Positions 17,352 through 26,514 of a stretch of 64,000 nucleotides of DNA are shown here, in pieces. Under the pieces are notes generated by a model. That model worked only from the letters and a program-made list of their open reading frames with translations, was not told the origin of the DNA and did no database searches. The first letter of the stretch is position 1; the number at the start of each line of letters is the position of its first letter. Source of the stretch: a virus; the IMG/VR virus record IMGVR_UViG_3300030202_002773, positions 1 to 64,000 of that record. The stretch is one strand, 5' to 3'. The position numbers and the translations under genes are program-made.

Positions 17352-17813
17352 ATGAATTATAAAATGAATTTACGAAAAAAGCAAGAAGGAGGTTTAGATG
17401 GAATGCAATATAAAACTATGGATTTTAGAACCTGGAAAAATGAAATATGGAATAAAATGAACAGCTACGGAGGAGAAGGACTTGAAATTCCTGACAGCTA
17501 CGCTAGACCAGAGTATGCAGAATATTTAGCTCTTGAAAACGAAAAAGCTGGATTTAACACAGATAGAAAAGGAATGCCAACTACTCCAATAAAAATGAAA
17601 AAAGGAGGATTTCCTGACAATAATAAAGATGGTAAAATAACTCAAGCAGACATTTTCTTACAAAAAAAGAAAACAGGTACTATTAAAAAGAAAGGTGGTG
17701 CTAAGAAAAAAATGTATGGAGGTAACAAAAAAATGATGGGAATGGGTGGAAGTATGAAAAAAACAATGTACAAAGACGGTGGTTTTTTAATACCTCCTAC
17801 TGAAGAAATATAA
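17352..17813 (+). CDS. Basic GG-motif protein with EF-hand-like loop (153 aa)
   Basis: Residues 89-100 read DNNKDGKITQAD, matching an EF-hand or dockerin-type calcium loop (acidic at positions 1, 5 and 12, Gly at 6, Ile at 8). The C-terminal 60 residues are strongly basic and carry repeated GG units (KKGGAKKKMYGG, MGMGG, MYKDGGFL). Similar Lys/Tyr-x-GG units recur in the 794-aa and 1269-aa internal virion proteins. There is no membrane segment. It could be a DNA-contacting or scaffold/injected protein in the neck cluster; function is not known. Confidence 0.5.
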   Translation: MNYKMNLRKKQEGGLDGMQYKTMDFRTWKNEIWNKMNSYGGEGLEIPDSYARPEYAEYLALENEKAGFNTDRKGMPTTPIKMKKGGFPDNNKDGKITQADIFLQKKKTGTIKKKGGAKKKMYGGNKKMMGMGGSMKKTMYKDGGFLIPPTEEI

Positions 17814-17824
17814 AATAAATTAAA

Positions 17825-18709
17825 ATGGCAGTATATAAAACAATATCAAGTAAAGCAATAATAAGAAAGATTTTTAGAGATCTTAAACCAGAAGATGATA
17901 ACTGGATTGATGATGCAATTGAGTGGATAGGTGAGGCTTTAGAACATATAGGGTCTGCACCACAACTTATACAAAAACAATGTGTTTTAACAGTTGCTAA
18001 TCATAAAGTTTTATTACCTACGGATTTATATTATGTAAATCAAGTAGCTATAAATAATTCTGTATCTCCTACATCATCTTCTGAATTAGACACTTTAACA
18101 ACTAAAGTAAAAGAATTAAAAGATGCTATTGTAGATGCTCAAGCTAATGATTTAGAATATTCTGATACTGCTTCAGTTTTACATGAAATAAATAGTAGGA
18201 TAGTAATTATTGAAAATATTTATTTTTCAGATGGTAACAGATTACAGCCATTACAGTATGGAGCAAGTACATTTCACAAAAGTATGCATTGTACAAACTG
18301 TGTAAATGAAAATGCAAACTATGAAGATACTTATATTATTGATGATGGGTATATAAAAACATCATTTGAAAGTGGAAAGATCTGTTTAAGCTATATGGCT
18401 TTTCCAACTGATGAAGATTGTTATCCACTAGTACCTGACGAAATAAGCTTTAAAGAAGCAATGTTTTGGTATATATACAAAAAGATTTTATTATTTAATC
18501 CTATGTTTAAAGTTAATGGAATTAAATATGATTTTGCAGAACAACAATGGAAATACTATTGTACACAAGCAAGAAATGCTGCTAATTATCCAGATATAGA
18601 TAAATATGAGTCATTTATGAATCAGTGGGTTAGACTCATTCCTAATATAAATAGACATGATTTAGCATTTGAACAATTAAACACAAGAGAAGATTTATAT
18701 AGAGGATAA
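17825..18709 (+). CDS. Neck/tail ring protein candidate (294 aa)
   Basis: The N-terminus (TISSKAIIRKIFRDLKPEDD, then DDAIEWIGEALEHIG) is helical and is followed by a beta region (CVLTVANHKVLLPTDLYYVNQVAIN), a charged coiled helix, another beta segment (GYIKTSFESGKICLSYMAFPTD) and a helical end. This helix/beta/helix plan with a PTDLY...V turn occurs in adaptor and ring proteins that connect portal and tail in crAss-like and P22-like phages. Its stop overlaps the muzzle start (TAATG), so the two are coupled. The family is assigned from pattern and position only. Confidence 0.6.
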   Translation: MAVYKTISSKAIIRKIFRDLKPEDDNWIDDAIEWIGEALEHIGSAPQLIQKQCVLTVANHKVLLPTDLYYVNQVAINNSVSPTSSSELDTLTTKVKELKDAIVDAQANDLEYSDTASVLHEINSRIVIIENIYFSDGNRLQPLQYGASTFHKSMHCTNCVNENANYEDTYIIDDGYIKTSFESGKICLSYMAFPTDEDCYPLVPDEISFKEAMFWYIYKKILLFNPMFKVNGIKYDFAEQQWKYYCTQARNAANYPDIDKYESFMNQWVRLIPNINRHDLAFEQLNTREDLYRG

Positions 18710-21700
18710 TGGCACATAAAAGATTTTTAAAAGGACTATTCAAAGATACTGCGCATATTGACCAACCAGAAGGAACTTGGAGATATGCTAGAAATGCTAT
18801 TGCTAATGATAAGAAAGGATCTATTTCTAATGAAGGAGGTAATGAAATACAAGGATCACTTCCTAATTCTGAATCTGTAGTTATAGGTATTATAGAAATT
18901 ACTAATGATAAAGCAATTATATTTTATATAGATAAATTTTCACATTCACGAATAGGTAAATGGGAATCAGGAGTTTTTCAAAACGTGTATGTTCCTAATA
19001 TTACATTACATGGGGATAAGGTTGATTTAAAATTTAATGTAAATTTTCCTATTGAAGGAACTTTTAATATTAATCCTGAAGGAGATTTAATTGTATATTG
19101 GACTGACGATTTAAATCCTCCACGAGCTTTAAATGTTACTGAACAGTTAAGTGGAAATAATACTTTTATATATGGAATAAATCCTACTACTTCTCATGAT
19201 AATCATATAGATTTATTAAATTTATTTCCAAACTCAGGTCCAGTTCCACATATAACTTTAGGAGAAATATCTATAGGCCCATCTACCTATCAGACTGCAG
19301 TAAAAGAAGGAGGAGGTTTATTAACAGGAGTATATTATTTATCTTTAGCTTATGTTGATGATTCTTATACTGCTACTAATTTTTTAACAATGTCTAATCC
19401 TATATCTATTGTAGATGAAGGAGATCATACTAGACCTACTACAAAAAAAGATGGATCTAAAGAAAGTAGTCAAACTTCTAAAGCTATTACTTGGCAAGTT
19501 GATAATATAAATAAAGATTATAAATTTATAAGACCTGTAATTATTAGAAAAATGGCAGATGCTGTTGATGCTTATAGATTAAATGACATAGAAATTACAC
19601 CTGCATCTCAATTAGATGTAGTATTTAGTGGTATAGAAGGATTTACTGCAACATCTTTAGAAGATGTTATTATTGATACAGTATCTTATGAAACAGCTAA
19701 AACAATTAATCAATTAGATGGTATATTATATGTAGGAAATACAACTAGTGTAGAAGATTTAGGATATCAAAAATATGCTAATAATATAAAATTAAATGCT
19801 GTTACAAAAACATTTGAAAATTTTGATGAAAATGTATTATCAGTTGATAATTTAGAAACAGGTTTTAATTCATTTCCTGTTGATCAGATGGGTCCTCCTG
19901 GAGCTCTTGTAGATGTAGATGTTGATCATAGTAAATCTTATAGATATATTCCTAATATATTTAAATATAAAGGATATATGAGAGATGAAGTATATGCTTT
20001 TTATATTGCATTTATTCTTAATGACGGTAGTATGTCTTATGCTTATCATATACCTGGGAGAACATCGGCTGGAACAGAAAATAATCCTTTAGAAAATGAA
20101 GGATGGTTTAAAAAGTTTGAAAAATTAAGCCCTTCAATTATAAAACAATTCCATCTTCATGATTTTAGTAATATTGCTCAAGGTTCTAATTTAATCCCAG
20201 GAACAACAGATGCTAGAAATATGAACTATTGGCAGAATGCTACAGAACTTTATCCTGAAACAAGTAATTTTGAAATATGGGATGGGGCTTCTGGATATAC
20301 TGGTTTTGATTTAAAAGGTAGAAATGTTAGACACCATCATTTTCCTTCAAATGGAAATCCAACACATAAAACTATTCATGATAATACATCAGAAGTTACG
20401 CATTCTCAAGGTGTTTTGTATGATGTAATAAACTGGGAGTCAGATGATGGGAGTAGTGGTACTAAAGATTTTAGAGTAGAATATGTCGATCCAAATTCAG
20501 GTTCTAGTGGTACTCATAATTTACCCTGTGATGTTTGGAAAATAGCTAGATTTGGTCCAGGACAAGTTGGTACAGATATTGTTGCTACTACCCCTACAGC
20601 TCCTTCACAACCAGGTATGTATACGGCATTATGGAAAAATCAAAAATATTTTGTAGCAGATCAACCAATGCAAGTTAGAGTTAAATGGGCGATTACAATA
20701 GAGAGATCCAGTAGCTCTGATAATAAAGACCACTTTGGAGAAGCACAGCTATTAAAAGAAGAAGTTGGAGGACAACTGACAACTATTCAATCTGATACAT
20801 GGGCATTAGATGTGAATGGTCTTACTACTACAATAGCTCAACCGGGGGTTTTTTGTGCTGTTCAACATTTAGATACTGGAGATAAATTATATTTAAGAGT
20901 AAGGCAAACAACTGATGAACCAAATGGTGGGTCTGGAAGTAGTGAATGTGGATATTGGGTTAGGCAAATGGGAGGTCAAATAATGGGTGGTAATAGTATT
21001 AGGTTTGAAGTATTATGTGAACAAGGAAATTATCTAGATACTGATTTACATGATGTTAAATTATCTCATACTGTAAAAGCGTTAGGATTTGAATTAGAAG
21101 ATCTTAAAATACCTAGGTCAATAGCTAATAAAGTACAAGGATTTAGAATATATAGAGCTAAAAGAAAACATGAAGATAAAAGAATATTAGGACAAAGTGT
21201 TTTAACTCCTATGTTACCAGATACTACAGTCTTAGGGCAGTGTGCAGAAACTGCTGGAAATATGGACGCTTCTCAAATAATGTCTTCAGCTCTTAGTTTA
21301 AGAGAAATGATTCTTACTAAAGATCCTTGGGCACAAGGATATACGCTCTATCCTGAATATCCAATTATGTATAGATATAATTCTACTTTTGGGTGGTTAG
21401 CAAATTTAGTAGATCAAAAAGGATATAAGTATTTTTCTTTTCATGATTTTAATTTACTTCATACACAAAATACTATAGCGGGAGCAACACATATAAAGCC
21501 AGAATATTACATAAGAAATTTTGTATGGAATGCACCTACTTTAAATCAGCCTAGAAAAATGGTTTCTAAAATTGTTGAGGATGATGGAAATGATGCGTAT
21601 AGTGAACCTATAAAAAGGATAGAACAATTTTGGGGGTGGGATACAGATTTTAATTGCTATAGTAAAGAAATAAAAGGTGCTATTTTTGCAGGATGTTCTT

Positions 21701-24117
21701 ATACAGCTGTAAATTCTTTAGCTGCTTTTGATGAAAATACTAATGATATAAGACATCACTATGCAGCTCCTAGACTTATTGGGCAAAAATCAAAATCATA
21801 CCTTCCGGGAGATAGTATATTTCAAGCTTCATCTTTAGGATTTGGAGGTAAAATAGCTAATGAACTTGGAGAAAGTTGCTTAGTGTTAGGATTGTCAGAT
21901 AATCATGAATTTTATACATCAGGTTTAATTTCAAATCGAGGAGGAACATCAGTTAATAGTGGACTATCTACTAATATTTTATCAAATTACGGACAATATC
22001 ATGCTAATAGTCCTTCTATATTAATAAATCCTAATTTACTAAATAGCGATCCTTATGTTAATTATCTTTTTAATGATGTTGAAGAAGTAAATAATAGAAG
22101 AAGTCAAGTTTTAATGGCTAATTTACATGCATTTAAAACTGATATGTATAAGTCTATAGATAATCAAGAATTAGTATGGACAGGATTTGAGGTGTTAGGA
22201 GATGATTTAGATAACTTTATATTTGAAGAAGTTCTTGGTAGAGAGCCGGGTGGAAATGCAGATTTTAAAACTAGTAGTATTAATAGTGAAGGAATATTTG
22301 GAGGAGATATATATATATGTAGATATGGATTTAGATCTACTTTAAATAATAATAGTATAGATAAAGAGTCTACCCCATTAAGATCAATTCATTATCAAAT
22401 AGTAGAGAGTGTAGATAATATTAATTTTAGACATTCAGAAAACGATGACAGTTTATACTTTCCAGGATCTATAGCAAAAAGAGTTTTAGGTACAGACGGA
22501 GGTATAGATTTTACACATCAAGATAATTTAAAATATGATGAAAGTTTTTCAGCGGTAAATGATTTAAGACCTGCTTTTCCATTACCTTTAAAAGAAATTG
22601 AACAAACTGAATTTCCTACAAGAGCACATAGAAGTGTTAAAAGAGATACAACTAGTTTAACAGATAACTATAGAATATTCTTAGCAAATGAATTTAAAGA
22701 TATACCTAAAAATAGAGGAGATCTTTGGAAGTTATCTACTTTTAATAACTTATTATATTTTCATATGGAAGAAAGTTTATACGTTACAAAAGGTAAACAG
22801 CAAATGCAAATGAAAGATGGGACTGAAGCATTTGTAGGAAGTGGAGATATATTCCAACAAGAACCTGATGAAATAATGCAGGCAGATAAAGGTTATGGAG
22901 GAACACAATCTCAATGGGCAGCATTAACTACTAATTATGGATACTTCTTTGTAGATGTTAATTCTAGAAAAGTATTCTTAATGAAAGATAAATTAAACGA
23001 GATTAGTACTGCGGGATTAGAAAATTGGTTTAAAGATAATTTACCTTTTAGGTTAGAAGCATTTTCTTATAATTCTCCATGTATATCTAAAGTATTTGAT
23101 AATCCTCTAATAGGTCTTGGACTTACTGCAGTATATGATCCTAAATTTAAAAGAATTATATTAACTAAAAAAGATCTTGAACCTACAGCAGCTTTTATAA
23201 GAGGTTATAATTTATATTTAACAATGACAAGTGGAAGTGGGGTATTTGAATATGATGAAGGAATGATATTTTTTGATTGCGAAAAAGGTCAATATGTAAG
23301 AGTAACTGTTAATGAAAATCCTGGAGGGCCTACTACATTTAGTTTTTTTGTAATAGACTGGGACAATTACGCATATTTTACAGCTAAAGATTGGACAATA
23401 TCTTATTATCCAGAATTTAATATTTGGAGTTCATTTCATGATTATACACCATATATATATTTTAATACTTCAGAAACGTTTTATTCTATAAATAAAGGAT
23501 ATTCAGGTATATGGGAACACAATTCAGATACTAGAGGCTCTTTTTATGGTTCAACATTTCCATTTGAAATAGAGTATATCCATAATGAAACTAGAGAAGA
23601 AGATGCGTTACTAGCAAGTTTTAACTATACTTTAGAAACTTTCAATCCTCAAAATATAAGTGTATTAGAACATGGATTTACTTCTTTCTTTGTGTATAAT
23701 ACTTTACAAATATCTGCAGATAGCATAGGGCCTAAAGGAGCTGTAATTCCAACACCTCTTGAATATTTAGTTAATGTAAGACGAGTAGGTAATAATTGGA
23801 AAATAAATAACTTTAGAGATATGGCAGACATAGCTTTAAATAATACAGCAGGTGGATATTATATGTCTACAAATACTAACATAATAGGTGGAATTAATAC
23901 AGGAACTATAACAACTTCTTCTATAGACAATATGTTTATTGTTGATGGAATGAGTGAGATTATAAATCCAGATTATATAAATATAACTAAAGAATGGCAA
24001 GATAGAAGGAAATTTATAGATAAATGGGCAGGAATTCGTCTAATTTATAACAACATAAGCAATAATTTACTAAATTTGTACTCTGCACAAACAGCAGTAC
24101 GTAAAACATATAAATAA
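18709..24117 (+). CDS. Muzzle (tail nozzle) protein, crAss-like type (1802 aa)
   Basis: The N-terminal region reads FKDTAHIDQPEGTWRYARNA, followed by GSISNEGGNE and later DLIVYWTDDLNPPRALNVTE. These are recurring features of the large beta-propeller-like muzzle proteins that close the tail of crAss-like phages and are distantly comparable to the P22 tail needle-base protein. The rest is predominantly beta with many Asn, Tyr and Gly residues and no membrane helix. At 1802 residues it is among the longer members of such proteins. It directly follows ring-protein candidates and precedes the internal proteins, the expected order. The role would be tail assembly and opening of the channel for DNA and protein ejection. 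Confidence 0.75.
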   Translation: MAHKRFLKGLFKDTAHIDQPEGTWRYARNAIANDKKGSISNEGGNEIQGSLPNSESVVIGIIEITNDKAIIFYIDKFSHSRIGKWESGVFQNVYVPNITLHGDKVDLKFNVNFPIEGTFNINPEGDLIVYWTDDLNPPRALNVTEQLSGNNTFIYGINPTTSHDNHIDLLNLFPNSGPVPHITLGEISIGPSTYQTAVKEGGGLLTGVYYLSLAYVDDSYTATNFLTMSNPISIVDEGDHTRPTTKKDGSKESSQTSKAITWQVDNINKDYKFIRPVIIRKMADAVDAYRLNDIEITPASQLDVVFSGIEGFTATSLEDVIIDTVSYETAKTINQLDGILYVGNTTSVEDLGYQKYANNIKLNAVTKTFENFDENVLSVDNLETGFNSFPVDQMGPPGALVDVDVDHSKSYRYIPNIFKYKGYMRDEVYAFYIAFILNDGSMSYAYHIPGRTSAGTENNPLENEGWFKKFEKLSPSIIKQFHLHDFSNIAQGSNLIPGTTDARNMNYWQNATELYPETSNFEIWDGASGYTGFDLKGRNVRHHHFPSNGNPTHKTIHDNTSEVTHSQGVLYDVINWESDDGSSGTKDFRVEYVDPNSGSSGTHNLPCDVWKIARFGPGQVGTDIVATTPTAPSQPGMYTALWKNQKYFVADQPMQVRVKWAITIERSSSSDNKDHFGEAQLLKEEVGGQLTTIQSDTWALDVNGLTTTIAQPGVFCAVQHLDTGDKLYLRVRQTTDEPNGGSGSSECGYWVRQMGGQIMGGNSIRFEVLCEQGNYLDTDLHDVKLSHTVKALGFELEDLKIPRSIANKVQGFRIYRAKRKHEDKRILGQSVLTPMLPDTTVLGQCAETAGNMDASQIMSSALSLREMILTKDPWAQGYTLYPEYPIMYRYNSTFGWLANLVDQKGYKYFSFHDFNLLHTQNTIAGATHIKPEYYIRNFVWNAPTLNQPRKMVSKIVEDDGNDAYSEPIKRIEQFWGWDTDFNCYSKEIKGAIFAGCSYTAVNSLAAFDENTNDIRHHYAAPRLIGQKSKSYLPGDSIFQASSLGFGGKIANELGESCLVLGLSDNHEFYTSGLISNRGGTSVNSGLSTNILSNYGQYHANSPSILINPNLLNSDPYVNYLFNDVEEVNNRRSQVLMANLHAFKTDMYKSIDNQELVWTGFEVLGDDLDNFIFEEVLGREPGGNADFKTSSINSEGIFGGDIYICRYGFRSTLNNNSIDKESTPLRSIHYQIVESVDNINFRHSENDDSLYFPGSIAKRVLGTDGGIDFTHQDNLKYDESFSAVNDLRPAFPLPLKEIEQTEFPTRAHRSVKRDTTSLTDNYRIFLANEFKDIPKNRGDLWKLSTFNNLLYFHMEESLYVTKGKQQMQMKDGTEAFVGSGDIFQQEPDEIMQADKGYGGTQSQWAALTTNYGYFFVDVNSRKVFLMKDKLNEISTAGLENWFKDNLPFRLEAFSYNSPCISKVFDNPLIGLGLTAVYDPKFKRIILTKKDLEPTAAFIRGYNLYLTMTSGSGVFEYDEGMIFFDCEKGQYVRVTVNENPGGPTTFSFFVIDWDNYAYFTAKDWTISYYPEFNIWSSFHDYTPYIYFNTSETFYSINKGYSGIWEHNSDTRGSFYGSTFPFEIEYIHNETREEDALLASFNYTLETFNPQNISVLEHGFTSFFVYNTLQISADSIGPKGAVIPTPLEYLVNVRRVGNNWKINNFRDMADIALNNTAGGYYMSTNTNIIGGINTGTITTSSIDNMFIVDGMSEIINPDYINITKEWQDRRKFIDKWAGIRLIYNNISNNLLNLYSAQTAVRKTYK

Positions 24118-24118
24118 A

Positions 24119-26503
24119 ATGAACAAAAATATATATCAAACAGCCGGTCAAAAAGACGATGATTTCAGTAACCTAATAAACGTTACAAACGGAATACCAA
24201 AAAATTATAAACAAGTTGGTGGAAAATTAATGAATATTAATAAAACAGGAACCGGAGAAAATAAAGTTTCAATAGGAGTATATCACGTAGTGAATGGAAA
24301 AAAAGTATTAGGATTCCCTCCTGTAAAAGGAACTGTTCCTAGAAAAGGAATGGGAGGAGCTAAATTATATAGGCAAGGAGGACTTAAATATTATCAAGAA
24401 GCTGGTATTAAAGAGGACACAAGGCCAATTGCAACTAGAAATATTAATACAGATTTTTTTGATCCTAATTTTAATCTTGGTGCTAGACCTTTTGGAGCAT
24501 CAGGACTAAATGTTAATTTTAATCCAAGACTTGCTATAGGTCCAGATAATAAATTTGCAAGTTTTTATTCTAAAGGTAGTGGATATAATACTGTACCTGG
24601 AGGAGATCAAGCTAGATTAACTATTGGTCCAAATCTTAGTAGCAGTATGCTTTATAAAAATTACAGTAATACATATCCTCACAAAAGTGTAGTTGAAGGA
24701 AGAAATACTCTTGGAGGAAGAATGAGTTTTAACGCTCCTATAGGAAATAGAGGTTTTATTGGTGGGATAAATGCAGAAGCTGGAACAGTATTAAGTGGTA
24801 GAAATGAAATTGATGATCAATCACAATCTCCATATCAAGGTCATGTAGTAAATCCTATTACAGGTAATGACAAAACTTATACACAAGTTGGAGCTGGATT
24901 AGGATATTATCCTAAAAATAAATATTTTGGAGGAAAGTTAAATATTGGATATGGTAGTGAAGGGTCTGTAACACCTGGACTTAATTATGGAGCAACTGCA
25001 AATTGGGGTCCAGCTACATTTAATATAAATAAAGGTAGACATGGAATAGGAGGAGGATTTGGAGTTAGTTTACCTATAGGTGGACCTTCTCGTAGAGGTA
25101 ATCAAAATCCTTTAGAAAGACAAACAGGTGGAATGTATGGTTCAAATACACTGTCAGCCGCAGGTCAGGGTGGGTCACCTCAAATAGGAACTACATCTAC
25201 AATTGTAGGACGAGAAACAGATCCAGCTTTACAGGAAGCTAGAATGCAAGGATTATTAGCATCTACTGAAGGATTAAATACACAATCACAAGGTCTTATA
25301 GATCAAACAAGACAACAAGAATCTCAAGATAAAATGATGGCTGAACGAGCAGGAATGTCAGAATTACAAAATTTTCAAAGTGCTAGTAATGCAGGTATTG
25401 GTGCAGTTAGTAGAGGTGCTCAAATGATTGGAAATCAAGTAGATCCTGGACAAAATCCAAATACTTGGGCAGGAGCATATCAAGCTGGAAAAACTGCTTA
25501 TGATTTATCACAGGCAGCTAATTTAGCAGGTCAAGGAACTCAAATGATTGACGGTATGAATGTTATTACTGATGCAGCTAAAGCGGGTCAGGCAGCACAA
25601 TTAGCAACAGATGCAGGAGGATTTATAGGTTCAAGTGCAGATGCAGCAAATACCGGTACAATAGTATTAGATGCAGCAGGAAATACAGTTAACGCAGGTA
25701 GTACTGCTGGAAATGTAGCATCTGCTGTTGGGTCAGCTATGCCTTGGGGTACGATAGCAAGTTATGCAGGAAAAGGACTATCAAATCTAGCAGATGATGA
25801 TGATCCTACAAAATCTAATGTTGGAGAATATGCTGGAAAAATGGTAGAAAGAGCAGGACAAGGAGCTACAGTTGGGTCATTTTTTCCTGGTCCTGGTACA
25901 GCAATTGGTGCAGGTATAGGAGCAATAGTTGGAGGAGTTGAACAAGCAGTAGGAACAAAGAAAGCAAGAAGAGCAGAATCTGAGTATGAAGCAGAAGCAA
26001 CAGCAAATAGAAATAAAGGAATATATGATCTTAATAAAAGAGTAGGTAGTTTATATGGATCACATTTGTCTAATATAGCGGCAGGTAATTTAGCACAAAA
26101 AACAATATCTGGTCAAAATCTTGGTAGAAATGTAATGTATCAACAAGGAGGTAAAAGAGCTCCTAAAAGCTTAGATCGTATGATGGATACAGCACAAAAT
26201 TTTAGTGGAAGTAGAAACTTATCAGATAAAATGGATGTACCATTTTCTGTAGCAGGTCAAAGATTTCCATCTATACCTTCTGAAGAATATTCACAATTGA
26301 TGCAGAACAGAATTACTTCTGGAGATATAAGTGATTATGGAGTTTTAAGATCAGATCATCCTGTTGCTATACAACAACAAGAAAATCAAGTAAGAAATAA
26401 AATGAACATGATTAGAGATTACCAAAAATCACAGTTAACTTATAAACATGGAGGCAGAAAAGGAATGATGATGGGAATGCCAAGATATGGTTATAACTAT
26501 TAA
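24119..26503 (+). CDS. Internal/ejected virion protein with glycine zipper (794 aa)
   Basis: Residues about 70-95 carry GG motifs (KLYRQGGLKYYQEAG). Residues about 110-335 are a Gly/Asn-rich beta region resembling barrel strands (GLNVNFNPRLAIG, GAGLGYYPKNKYFGGKLNIGYG). The second half is Gln/Ala-rich helix. A long glycine zipper at about residues 585-615 (GPGTAIGAGIGAIVGGVEQ) could insert into membranes. GG motifs return near the C-terminus (MYQQGGKRAP, YKHGGRK). The location between muzzle and lysozyme-bearing protein fits a cargo protein ejected into the host. It starts one base after the muzzle stop. Confidence 0.6.
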   Translation: MNKNIYQTAGQKDDDFSNLINVTNGIPKNYKQVGGKLMNINKTGTGENKVSIGVYHVVNGKKVLGFPPVKGTVPRKGMGGAKLYRQGGLKYYQEAGIKEDTRPIATRNINTDFFDPNFNLGARPFGASGLNVNFNPRLAIGPDNKFASFYSKGSGYNTVPGGDQARLTIGPNLSSSMLYKNYSNTYPHKSVVEGRNTLGGRMSFNAPIGNRGFIGGINAEAGTVLSGRNEIDDQSQSPYQGHVVNPITGNDKTYTQVGAGLGYYPKNKYFGGKLNIGYGSEGSVTPGLNYGATANWGPATFNINKGRHGIGGGFGVSLPIGGPSRRGNQNPLERQTGGMYGSNTLSAAGQGGSPQIGTTSTIVGRETDPALQEARMQGLLASTEGLNTQSQGLIDQTRQQESQDKMMAERAGMSELQNFQSASNAGIGAVSRGAQMIGNQVDPGQNPNTWAGAYQAGKTAYDLSQAANLAGQGTQMIDGMNVITDAAKAGQAAQLATDAGGFIGSSADAANTGTIVLDAAGNTVNAGSTAGNVASAVGSAMPWGTIASYAGKGLSNLADDDDPTKSNVGEYAGKMVERAGQGATVGSFFPGPGTAIGAGIGAIVGGVEQAVGTKKARRAESEYEAEATANRNKGIYDLNKRVGSLYGSHLSNIAAGNLAQKTISGQNLGRNVMYQQGGKRAPKSLDRMMDTAQNFSGSRNLSDKMDVPFSVAGQRFPSIPSEEYSQLMQNRITSGDISDYGVLRSDHPVAIQQQENQVRNKMNMIRDYQKSQLTYKHGGRKGMMMGMPRYGYNY

Positions 26504-26514
26504 AAATAAAAATT